A DNA stretch of 64,000 nucleotides. It comes from Brachypterus glaber. Lineage: Eukaryota; Arthropoda; Insecta; Coleoptera; Kateretidae. Under the pieces are notes generated by a model. That model saw only the letters and a program-made list of their open reading frames with translations. It was not told where the DNA came from and made no database searches. Location: NCBI GenBank assembly GCA_958510825.1, contig OY294049.1, positions 38,344,774-38,408,773 of the forward strand. The letters run 5' to 3'. Every line of letters begins with the position of its first letter. The first letter of the stretch is position 1. This document shows positions 1-12,900 of the stretch, one piece after another. Both the position numbers and the translations under genes were made by a program.

Positions 1-669
1 ATATTTCAAATAAGTGCTTAAAAAATTATATACAATAATAATTAATTTAATTATAACCAAAAAAACGCTAAAAATAGGAGTTTTATATCATTCTTACCCC
101 CGACCCTTTACCCCCATAATCTAATCAGCTCTTCAAAATACGATAAGAAACGATATGCAATAACCGCTTGTCGATATCTTTTCTAGAAATTGAGTTATCG
201 AGTTTACACCCAGACAGACAGACGGACGCAAATATTTTTTTCACTGATTTCGACTCAGAATGATCTAAAAATTGTTTATAACATTTTTTAAGCCGTTTTA
301 AAATATATTTCAAATAAGTGCTTAAAAAATTATATACAATAATAATTAATTTAATTATAACCAAAAAAACGCTAAAAATAGGAGTTTTATATCATTCTTA
401 CCCCCGACCCTTTACCCCCATAATCTAATCAGCTCTTCAAAATACGATAAGAAACGATATGCAATAACCGCTTGTCGATATCTTTTCTAGAAATTGAGTT
501 ATCGAGTTTACACCCAGACAGACAGACGGACGCAAATATTTTTTTCACTGATTTCGACTCAGAATGATCTAAAACTTCGAGAAATATGAAAAAAACATGG
601 TCAAAGATTTTGACTTTTCCGCGAAGATTTCAATACATCGGCACTCTTAGTAGTACTAAGTGCCGATGT
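1..669 (+). repeat. Family A dispersed element, internally tandem-duplicated
   Basis: Positions 1-264 recur almost exactly at 305-568, a 304-bp tandem period; the second unit runs on into the element's terminal imperfect palindrome ACATCGGCAC...GTGCCGATGT at 635-669. The shared core includes GACAGACAGACGGACGC and CTAATCAGCTCTTC. The other copies are at 16332-17029, 36103-36723, 48794-49262 and 52338-52993. It lies left of POLE exon 23, in what should be an intron. Positions 670-964 hold no feature I can name. Confidence 0.85.
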
Positions 670-964
670 AAAACTATTTTTAGGGGGATTTAGGGGCGAA
701 ATCGCCCTAAAAACAGCATTTTTGTCCTTATATCAGAAACTACTTTTTGTTTAGACACCAATAACATCAGAAGCATTATTTTTCGTACATTTTTCAAGCC
801 GAGTGCGCAAAATTCACACGAACGTAAACAACACTTTTCTCTCGAGTAAAATACACTATTTTTTCTAAAAAAATAGTAGCGGGAACGAGATTTTTTTTTC
901 AAAATATACAAAATTGAAAAACTATACACAACAGTCTTTACTCAAAAGTAATACAATTTCTTAC

Positions 965-3900
965 CTATATGTGATTTCCAAAGAATGAAAGAGTTCCTTA
1001 TTTCTGATGGACGACACAACAAATTCCACATTTCCCAAAGCATCTTTAACGCTTTTCTTTTTTGAGCAAATTACGATTTTGTTAAAATTGGCAAAGATAA
1101 CTGTGCAACCAAGTCTTTTAAATTCTGCAACCAGCTGCAAAAATAGCTTTTTCATCAGGTTTTGCAGAGATCGTAGTAAGGCGGGATCATAAAGCAACGA
1201 TTTTGGTGACCTCAGCCATCTGAAAAGGATTATTTATTTTAAGTATGCACCAAAAACATAAGTCTATTTTGTAGTATGGGAACGTTCAAGTATTACGTAA
1301 CGCAAATTTAGAACAAACTTTTAATTTTTTTTTAGGACAAAATGAAGAGTAGATTCCAAGCCAATTCCAGTATGGCTTTTCCCTTTGGGTAGTTGGCCAG
1401 CTCGAACTAGTATAATTTTCGGCCTACGCAAAACCGTCTCACTCTGTAGTGATGTTTGCGCAGACGCCAACTTATAAAAAAAATTATCTCTTCGAAATTC
1501 ATAAAAAAATATCCACGTGTACAACGAAATACATTGAATTTAAATTTAACATCACATATTAATAGTTACGACTCACTTAAAACTTTACAATTAAATGAAA
1601 ACTTTCACGACATTACATAAAATAAAAAATAAAATTAATCAAGTCCTGTGCATATCAATGATTGCGATGCTGATGCTGGAATAAATCCGCCAAAGCGGTC
1701 ACACCCGTCCCTTACAAAGATCATGCTGCGACTGGGAAAAGTAGGTTGTTACACGTATAAGGGGTTTTTATAAACGGCACTTGCACAACTTTTAAAAGTT
1801 GGTGCCCTTAATAAAGAAAAAGTTTATTTTTTATAGCAAATAAAAAATAAAATATTCTAATAGGTTATAGGCGGTGTCACATTAGAGTGGTCAAAAAAAA
1901 TATTATTAATCCTTTTTATGTGTCGTGGTTAGAACGTAATACTAATAAAAATAATAAAAATAGAAAATTTATGACTTTTCAAGCTATTATTGGCAAAAAT
2001 TTAGGACAGTGACAAATAATTGCGATTTTATTAGGATTTTAGGACATTTGGAACTCCTGCTATTTACCTATAAAAATGTATAACTTGAAAATCAGCAAAA
2101 ACGTTTCTATACACCGAAATGTCCCTCATCCAAACAGTAGCCATGGTTCTCAAAATTTTAAAGGCCTCTGCACACCTAGCCGACTCGTCGTAGGCGTTCG
2201 GCGTATTCCCGGCAATCATGTCATCTATGGAACCCACTGCGACTGCGTCGAAGGCCGTTGCGCTGGTGGTGCCCTCTATATCGGTCACGTGGTGCGATTG
2301 CAGTAAGGTGTTTATGGCCAAACTGTCTATGTCGAGTTCCACGCAAACTGACGAGTACCAGCCGGGAGTGTTGCAAACTTCGCTTGAACTCTCTTGAATT
2401 TCAGCTAATAATCTGAAAAAAATAATATGTTTACCCTAGTAGAAATTTAACGTTAGAATAACGTTTTTCTAATGTTAGAAAACTGTGTAAAAGTATGTTA
2501 TAAAATATGTGCAAATGTCCCGCTTTTTAACGTTAGAATCAAACGTTAATCTAACGTTAGAATTTTTAGTTAGAAATACGTTATGAGTACGTTTAATTTA
2601 TAAGTTTCGGAGGGGGCGTGGCCAACTAGGAAATTTCTACCTGAATCATAAAATGGCAGCTGAAGACAAATTTATTCATATAAATAAATCTTAATGTATT
2701 TTAGCAATCATAATATTTTTAAACATAATTTCGTTACATTTATTTATAAAATAGCTATCTTTTTAGGTGGCCCTAAATATTTTTCGTGTAATATGCTGTT
2801 AAACTTCAATAAATACGTTTACCTCTCAGACAAACTTTATATTTAGTTAGTTAATATTTATTTATACATTGAGAATCTTACAATATTTTTTCAATTCCAG
2901 TACAGCGTTGCCAGACTTACTATAATTTTGACTTTTGGGGGATATTTTTTTAAACTTATTATAGAAATAATAAATAATTATCAAACCTAGGCATATAGCT
3001 GTTTGAAATGAGTATTTTCTACTATAGCTTACGTATTAATAATGGAAATTTAAAAAATATTTAAAGTTAGAATAAGGTTAGAAAAAGGTTAGAATTTAGT
3101 TGGGAAACTAACGTTAGATTTATGTTTTTTACAACGTTTTTGTCAAACGTTAGTTTTTAAGGTTAGATTTCTACATTTTATAATGTTTTTGTCAAACGTT
3201 AGTTTTTAAGGTTAGATTTATATATTTTATAACGTTTTTGTATAACGTTTGAGACTAAAAATGTCACTAATCTAATGTTATGTTAAGTTAGATTTATGTA
3301 CTTTTATACCAGGGTTATTTTTAAATCGGCAAGCGGCCTCCCGACACTTGTTTGTTGGATCGTGGAAAAGATTTTGCGTAACACTTACCCGGAGTCGGTT
3401 TCCTCGCTTCCTCCCAAATCGGGCTTATCCAGAGGCGAGTACCACATCACATGGTTATGTTTAATAAGTTGCCTAGCGTAGAACAAATCCGACCCGAAAA
3501 CGGCAGGATCCGCAGGCATATTGCCTATAGGCAAATGGAAATATCGGCATTGTTCCGCCATCAGCTCTAGGGTTCTTTCGCTGTTTAAATAGTGACGTAT
3601 TATTGCCCTGGCGCCGATTTTTTGCCAGTCTATAACGTTGTACAAATCTTCTAGGTCCTAAAAATGAACACGTGATGAAGATATGTATTCCATAGTATGG
3701 GGGGTGGTATGTTTCATTTTTCCTATACTTAAGTTAAAATTTATTTAAAATGCAAAATAAAATATTGCTGACAAGGTTCAAAAAATTATTTTTTTTTTCA
3801 AAAAAAAAATCGAAAAGATCAACTGAAAAAATATGGGGCAATTTGTTTTCAAAAATTTTTAAATAAAGAGTTATACAGAAATAGGTTCGAGAAATTTAAG

Positions 3901-6900
3901 AGGTGATTCTATGTTAAAAAAAAAAAAGTTCCTATAAATGTTGGTATGGAAATGAGTCCTAAGGGCGGCTCTTTAAAATTGTAATAAAAATAAGGTTTTT
4001 AATTAATAACTCTTGTATCCTTTAAGCTAGAGCGACGAGCTTTTGCATGTATACAAGTATTAATAAGGGCAATAAGTTTATGTTAATTAATTTTTTTGAA
4101 TTTATCCAGAGGCGTGCCTAGACGGACAAAATATGTGAGGCTTAACACATTTTTGCCCCAAACATTTTTATGTGTATTTTTATTGGATTTTTTGTAATAA
4201 ATATAGATTCCTTTAGTAAAAATACATAAAAAATGTCATATAGTGTAACACTGTAGTAGCAACCGTTTTCAAAAAAAAAATGCAATTAAGAGGAAGTAAC
4301 ATTTTGTGCCACTAAAAATGTTACTTTTTAAAAGGCTATAACTCCTTTAATATTACATTTAGGTGTTTTGGTGAAGAATACTTTTTAGCTTAGTTTTAAG
4401 TGAAGAATCACCCTGCAGCATTAAAATTTTATTGGTGCTTTTTTTGTTCTTCATTTAATATGTCCATCTTCGAAGGGCCGCAGCTCCCTTAAGGCTCATT
4501 TCCGGACCAACCTTTATAGGAACTTTTTTTCATATTGTTTAACGTAGAATCATCTCTTAAATTTCTCCAACTTATTTCTGAATAACCCTGTATTTTTCCA
4601 AAATCTCACCAAGTCTGATTTTTTACACTAAAATACCTTCCCAATTTTTGGTTTATGCATTTTTACCTGTACATGTATTTGTGCCTGTGGAAATTCGCTA
4701 ACTGCTGGAACATGAATTTGCAGATTATGCACATCCATAGAAGATTGTATGGCTAAAATTGTCGGGCCTTTTTTCTCGTCCCTGTAACTTTGCAAAGCCT
4801 TCTGCAGTTGCCTGTACACCAGCAGCATATCTGTTTCGACCTTGATTTCAAAAGTTATAATATCTGGTGGCAAAAGCTCCTCGTCTGGATTTTTTTCAAC
4901 CCTATATTAAGACAAAATTTTATTTTAATATCTAGGAAAATACTGATGCCAGCAAAATAATACTTGAGGTCTACGTGCATTAAAGCAAAACAAAATCTAT
5001 TTGAAAACATAATGATGTTAAAAAAAAAAAAAAAAAAAATTCCAAATTTTTCAAAAAAAAAATTGATTTTTTTTGCATTTTCGGCTTAAGAATGCCATGA
5101 AACGTCGAGAAAATGTGAAAAAAGTGGTGCTAAAAAAAGTATGTCTGTCTGTAAACTTTTTAACGGATTGTCCGATTTTGAAAAATTCTTTCACCAAACG
5201 ATTCAGAATCTTTTCTATTTGCGTCACATCAAATATATTAACATTAGCATAGGACAAGTGGGCAAAACGGACAAAAACTATGATTTTTAGTGATATCTCA
5301 CTTATTTTTTATAGTAGGACAATTTTTTTTGCATAAATAAAAATGATGTTTAATTCCCTACAAAAACATATGTAATCATTTTTATCAAAGGACTATTATT
5401 TTGCTAGATAGAAATTTTAATAATTTTTTAAATATTTTTACATTTTTAATTAGATGTCAAATTTTGACACTAGTAAAATTTCAATTATAGGTAAAATTAA
5501 TTTCAATAAATTTTTCTTTTAATAAATTTCTGATAATGGTGCGGCCAGAAAAACAATTCGATAAAGCTACAAAGAACAAACATAAGGAAATGGTCCAAAA
5601 ATACAGGAAAAGTGAAGTCAATTTGATAACTTATTTTATAAGCCGCCTCATTTTTCCACCCGTCTAGAAAAGATTTTTAATATTTTAGTTTTATTTTTTT
5701 TAGGAGAAACTCCCCTTACTCATCCGAGTTATAAGATAAAAATACTTACTTGGCAATACGTTCTCCCTGGTACAAATTATTCATATTGGGCATCAAATTA
5801 GTCCTAACAGTGTCCACAACAATAACCAAAGCTTTTTTAAGAGGCGTCAAAAACAACGCAAACATGTGTTGTGGTTTGGAGGGATGTTTATGGTGGTAGA
5901 AATACAAATGTTTGATTGAGTCTTTTGGAATGTACGGCTGTCTCATCACACTACACATGTCTAGTTCGTTAAGGGAAAACGACTCGAGGCTTTGGGCTCC
6001 GGGTAAGACCTTACAAACGCAACCGATTTGCAGTAAGGCCCTGAACAAAGGAGATACCTGGGTTTCGTATACGCCCTCTACGTCTGGATCTGTCAAATCC
6101 AACAGTGCCTTTCTAGAAAATAAAAAATTATTGCAATTTAGGTCAAAATTTTCGTTTTTTGCTATTTAAAAAACGTTGCGAGTACCCTGACAGAAACTAC
6201 TTCTTTGCTTACGTCTCGTACCTCATCTCGCAAATCAGCATCCAGCAAAGATGTTCTCAATTATCATATTTTTTAGGATTTTAGGACAAAAAATTTAAAA
6301 TATTAGGACTAAAAAAAATACCCCTCTCCGATTTTTATCAAAAAACAGCCGTCTCGAATGAGAGAGAATACTTTTTCATAAAAAAATTGTCCAGAACAAA
6401 ATAATTATTATTACAATTTGGGGGGGGGGGGTCATGGGAAGACTGATAATAAAATTTTGTATGTAATTTTATTTTACCTTTTATGTGGTTCTTAATTTTT
6501 TTTGCTATTGTGAATAATAAGAAAGTTTTGTCTAAAAAACAATTTTTTATTTTTTGCGGGGAAGGGGGGCGCTGGAAAAAAATGATAATAACAACATTTT
6601 TTGTGTAGTTTTAATTAAAGTTTTAATAAAACTTTAATTAAAATAAAAAAATAAATAAAAACCACATAAATTATGTGGTTTTTAATTTTTTCTTCTGTTG
6701 TAAATAAAAAAAAAAATACGACCAAAACAAAAATTTAGCCCCCATTACCAACTCAAGACTCATCGGGGAGGCAAAATATAATGTATTTTTTATATTAAAA
6801 TAACTTACAGACAGGTCTAAAAAAATGGGACAGATACAAAAAAAATAGGATAAAACGACATTTCGAGCTTTTTTAGCGAAATTTTAGGACAATGACAAAA

Positions 6901-9900
6901 TTTTAGGACGTTTGAACTCATGTGTTCTTTCTTTATTGGCACCCAAATAACTACATATTACTTACTTTCCATGTTCAATATAGGTCTCCTCAGGCACGGA
7001 AAAAAGGTATAAGTTATGAACAGGTTTGGATCTAGGTAAAATTCTATTGCACTTTTTAAACAACGCTCCTTCATCAGCTGCTTTTGGCTTTTTCAAATTA
7101 GCATAAAACATTCTTGGTACTAATAATTTTACTGTGTGTAGTTCATTTTGTACCTAGAAAAAAAAATATATTTTTCTACGACTGTTTTAGAATGTAAGCA
7201 AATACACACACTTTTCAAACAGAATGAATCCATTCTAGCTCTAGATACGGTATGAATATTCCGTATCAAGTGTTAGAATGAGCATCTCTTGTTTATAAAA
7301 GTAAAGAAAACTGTAGCAAAATTAGCAAAAATATATATATTTTACCATGAAATATTGAATAATTTAATGCAATTTAAGTTTTGCGTTAAAATTACATAAA
7401 GTTTATTAGTTTTTCTTAATATTTGACCAGTTTTTTTATCAATTTAGTTCAAAAAATTAAAACTGCTCCATCTATTGTTAAATATTTAAACCCGATATCT
7501 GTCACAATAATCTGACATAACCTTAATTTATTGCATTATAATTTGTAAATATCTGCTAAAATTAAATAAAAATCTTTTTTAAGTACTGATTTGATAAAAT
7601 TATTAAATAACATTAATTGCTTTATTTAAAAATATGTGTTTTGTTGCATTTACAATATCAAGTCACAAAAAACATGGTTTTTAACCTTGTCCGCAGTTTA
7701 AAGCCATACAGTGTTTCATATTTGCAGTCAAAGAAAAAGTATAGTCTACATCACGTATGGAATAATCATTCCATACGTGGTCCAAACGAAAACGTAAAAA
7801 ATATAGAGGGCGCCACTCTAATAATATTTACCAGTGCCCAGAGTTTGAACTCCCCGGGTGTAGAAGTAGGAGCAATTTGTAAAACCTGCCAAATGCTAGT
7901 CAAAAGGCTTCTTTGGGCTTTTTGCAGGAACCCTCCGATACTCGTATTGTTTGTAGATCTTAAAACTCCTATGGCACTTTGTTTGATTTTTTTAACACCA
8001 GGTGGACCTGGTTTCTGGTTGATATTTTTCTGGGCAGCTTGAAATTCCCATTTTCTTTTTTGGAAACTTATCCAAACATCACGTTGTTCCTAGAATGGAA
8101 AAACTAAGTTAGATTATCTGGTACTAAAAAACGTTTTCGTCCTAAAAAGTAAAAATAATTTATAATAGTCGAAAAAATGTATAATTATTTAAAATACTCA
8201 CCCAAGGATAACATTAAATCTAGGGCAAAAACATACCTGAGTGGTACCATATGGAGGCGGATTTCCCAAAACCTCCCTCCAAGTGTTATTCAACTCTTCT
8301 TCAGTAAATTCACTTTCTTTCTCGGACCCTCTTTTTCTTTTATTAACATTTGCGACGGGCCTTTTCGTCCCTGGAGATGCTGAACCCCCAGCAATATCTT
8401 CAATGTCCCCCGTGCTTTGATTATTTTCATTTCTTTCCCTGTTTTCGCCAGGCACTGGCTTTGAAGCAGCTGCAAACATATCGTTTATCCGGCGTTGTTT
8501 GAAATTGTCGGATTTTTCTAGTACTTTTTTGTGAAGCCAGTCCGGATGGCGGACCCTGGGCACAGGATTAGGGACCTAGCGAAAAATGTTGTTAGAACCT
8601 ACTTCAGAATACAAGTACAGGGTTATTCTTAAACAAAGTTGTTCCTTTTAAGTGGCGATCCTACATAAGAAAATATAAAAAATTTCCTTAAAAAATGTCC
8701 AAAAACCGGTTGTAAGGCAGCTACGATCCTTTAAAAAAGGCTCCAAAAATTTGGTTTCTATTTGACAACAAGGGACCCAATCATCAGGTGCGTGTAAAAC
8801 TGAAGGACTTATCACTTTTTTATACATAACTTTTTTATAGTTTTATTACTGCAATATGATTCCTCAGGTAAAAATACATAAAAAATATACAAATGTACTC
8901 TTGTAATACCATAGGATTAACTGTTTTCAAGAAAAATGCTTTAAGGGTAAAATTTTACGTTTTGAGAAGCAAAAATTAAACACTTAAATGTTCTTTTATA
9001 TTTTTTGATGTAGTATTATCTATTAATGAATAACCCTTTAACATTAACCCTGTTTAACATTTTTTGTAGCTTACCCCTTGCATGGCAGCGGGTATAGTAA
9101 TGATTTTTTGAATAGATCCGCCTAATCTTTCAATATAGTAGCCCCAGTCCAAAATATCTCTTATTTCCACTTCTTGAAGTGAACTGTCTTTTAGCCATTT
9201 TCTCAAGAAATGTTTCTGCACTGCATCTTCTGCTTGAAATATTGCCAAAGGAATTGCCCTTAAAATTTAAGTTAAATAGTATTTGTTTAGTTTTATACAG
9301 TTATATTTTTTTCTACGACTGCTTTAGAATGTAAGCAAATACACACACTTTTCTAGCTCTAGATACGGTATGAATATTTCGTATCAAGTGTTAGAATGAG
9401 CACATGTAGTGCAATCTCTTGTTTATAAAAGTAAAGAAAACTGTAGCAAAATTAGCAAAAATATATTTATTTTACCATGAAATATTGAATAATTTAATGC
9501 AATTTAAAGTTTTGCGTTAAAATTACATAGAGTTTATTAGTTTTTCTTAATATTTGACCAGTTTTTTATCAATTTAGTTCAAAAAATTAAAACTGTTCCA
9601 TCTATTGTTAAATATTTAAACCTGATATCTGTCACAACAATCTGACATAACCTTCAATTTTTGCATTATAATTTGTAAATATATGCTAAAATTAAATAAA
9701 AATCTTTTTTAAGTACTGATTTGATAAAATTAATTAATAAAATTAATTGCTTTATTTAAAAATACGTGTTTTGTAGCATTTACAATGTCGAGTCAGAAAA
9801 AACATTGTTTTTAACCTTGTCCGCAGTTTATAGCCATACAGTGTTTAATATTTGCAGTCAAAGAAAAACTATAGTCTCCAACACGTATGGAATAGTCATT

Positions 9901-12900
9901 CCGCGCTCGCGGGACCGTCATACTCGCCTGCCAGCTCGTATGACAAACTTTCCGCTCGCGCGGAATATTGTCTATTCCATACTAGTTATAGAATATACTA
10001 TTCAGTGTTTTATAAGTAAATAATATATATTTTAATAATATATTTTTTAAAATAAATTTCTAAATTCAAAATTATCTGTAAATACAGCTAAAAATTTGGA
10101 AAGGCGATTGTATGAATGGTATTTGAGGAACGAGGAACCTGTAAAAATGGAGGAAAGGCGAAGATGGAAGATTAAAATTATTTGTTATGTTTGGTTGTCA
10201 ACTTTGTAAATATTTGGAAGTTTTTTTTTCTCAAAATTAGTGTAAAGCCCATAGCACAAGTTTTGTAACTTATTTCGATACCCCCAAGCAACAAAGCCGT
10301 AACTCATATATTGTCATTTTTCACGACAGCTAAATTTCTAAAATATTTTTTTTTGTTATTTAAAGGTGGGTAAATGATTGAAGTAGAAAAGGAAGTCATG
10401 TGATACATCATTTGAAAGCTTATAAAATTTTCTATTTAACTGTTTAAGTATTTATTGTTTATTTATTGTTTGTTTCTGATAATATTCAAGTTTAGAATTT
10501 CTTACTTTAGTGATTTTAGGTAAACTTTTGCTTAAAGTGGCCTGTGGAGAAATCTGAGTAGTACCACCATGTGTGTCTTTTTTCAAGGCGTTTACCTAAT
10601 AGTATAACTCAAAATGGGTCTAACTTGAGTTACATCGTTGTTGCTTGGGAGTGTCGATTTGAGGCTCTCCATGATTCTGTGTATCTATTTCAAATAAATA
10701 AATAAATAAATAAATAAATGTTTACAGTGAAGATTTGGTGCGTTATTTCTACAACACCCTGTATATTTACCTTTCTGTGACTGGTGCTCCATCCGGTTTC
10801 TTAGAAATAACATATTTGCAGGCTAATCCGGCATCTTTAACCATTTGGTCGCCCAAAAATTCAGCCAGTCGTTTTGCAGTACTAATCGAGGTACTTTTTT
10901 GTTTTCCATACTCATCTAGTTTTTTAGACATAGACTTGTTTTCCGAAATCAACTCGAATAATTCTGAATCGGGTATATTTTTTCCGCGGGAAAACAGGAC
11001 GTCCAACCTGAAAATGACTTATGACTAGAGTCACTTCATCTTAGTCTTACTTTGTTCTTTCATTCTCTTTCGTTAGTTTTGGGTTTTTGGACTTAGCTTT
11101 TCTCCTTTTTGGAAGAAAAAAACGAAAACCAGATCAAAAACGGACCAAGTACATGAAGTGACCCTACTTATGACTTATACCGGGTGATTTTTATTTATGG
11201 ACATCCCCAAAATTAAGAGTAATCTTCAGTTGATAAAAACGAAATTTGTGTGAGTTATATAATTTTACATTGGCTATAAAATGGCGGATTTATTTTTTTT
11301 GTTTCACTTCCGGTTTCGCCGGAAGTGGCATAAATATGTTTTTTTTTTAATGGAACATCCTGTAATTTTTTACATTTTTGAATTCATCAAAAAAAAAGTT
11401 TTTCTTTTGAAAAACAAAAATGTCATTATTTTTTGGAAAAAACTTAATTTTTTTTTTGTCTTCCGAATTTTTTTTTATCTTATCTTACCAGAAATCGGCG
11501 ACCTGAGCTACTGCCGCGTAACAGGTCTCCAGAGTATCGCCTTTTAAAAAAGCTTCAAAAACTGAAGACTGGAAATTTTTTATCAGTTGGAGCTCTCCTC
11601 TGCGTTTTACCTCAAAACTGAAAAATAGGAAAAAAAATTAAACAGAAAAATAGGCTGAAAGCCTTTTGGATCAACAATAAATATTATTATTATTAAAAAA
11701 TTTAACTCATTGCATTGTGGTGCAAAGAGTTACCGCCAAGTTAGCCGGTTTTTCAAACACCTGTAACTTTGATTGGAATTGATAAAATTTAACATATAAG
11801 TGCTCAAAATTTTTGTCTGGTCATGAAATTATGCAAAAATCAATATTTATTGTTTTACAGTTCGTGCATTAAGTCTGGAATCACCCGAATAACTTTTTAG
11901 TTACAAGTAAAATACAAAAATCCTCGGACAGGTCGATTTATATTTTTAATTCTGAAAATTTTGGTCTAAAAAAAGTTATCAAAATTGGCACCCCCTTGCA
12001 CCCTCACTCCCCAACTTTTTTTTTCAAATAGCAACCTACCCCTTGTGATACATCATTGGAAAGGTAATTTAATAAGCTTTCCAACAGTGTATGATAAAGC
12101 CTAATTTGTAAAAGGGTCTATGAAAAAACGCATGTTTTATTTAAACATTGTTTGTGTGAAATATTACGCATTATATGGTAATTGTTGCCCTATTTCCTAC
12201 TTGGCACCTTCCTGAGAATCTAAATAAGGTTGTTTTAAACTTATTGTAATATTTTATACCCTGTTGAAAAATGCAATTTTTTTTCTTTTTATTGACCAAT
12301 TTTATGTTTACTATTTAATCGATTTTAATCCCGTTTTTTTACTGTCCACTGTCAAAGAGCTGAAGGACATCAATTTCAACATTTATAGTGAACTAAAGTT
12401 ATACTTTACATGTCTTTATAATAAACTAAATTGTGCATTTTATCATTAGCCCTTTACCAAATTAGGCTTTATTATACACCGTTGGAAAGCTTATTAAATT
12501 ACCTTTCCAACGAAGTGTCACAAGGGGTAGGTTGCTATTTGAAAAAAAAAGTTGGGGGATGAGGGTGCAAGGGGGTGCAAATTTTAATAACTTTTATTAC
12601 ACCATAATTTGCAAAATTAAAAATAAAAATCGACCTATCCGAGGGTTTTTGTGTTTTACTTGTAACTAAAAAGTTAATCGGGTGATTCCAGACTTAATGC
12701 ACGCACTGTATATGCTAAACATGCCCTTAAACAAAGGGTTAACTAGGGGTACTTGAATTGAATTTTATACTCTAAACTTTCTCACATTTTATTAAACATA
12801 ACTGGCTAGATTCCTTTAACTCGATTTTTCTTGGGATACTTTATGATTTACTACTTTTTCTGTGCTTGGAGGGTAGATTAACCCTCTTTGTGGGGGTGAA

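Noticed and set aside
7617..8042. 141-residue plus-strand open frame
   Set aside because: Most of it is antisense to POLE exon 17 (7832-8089), which matches the family on the other strand.
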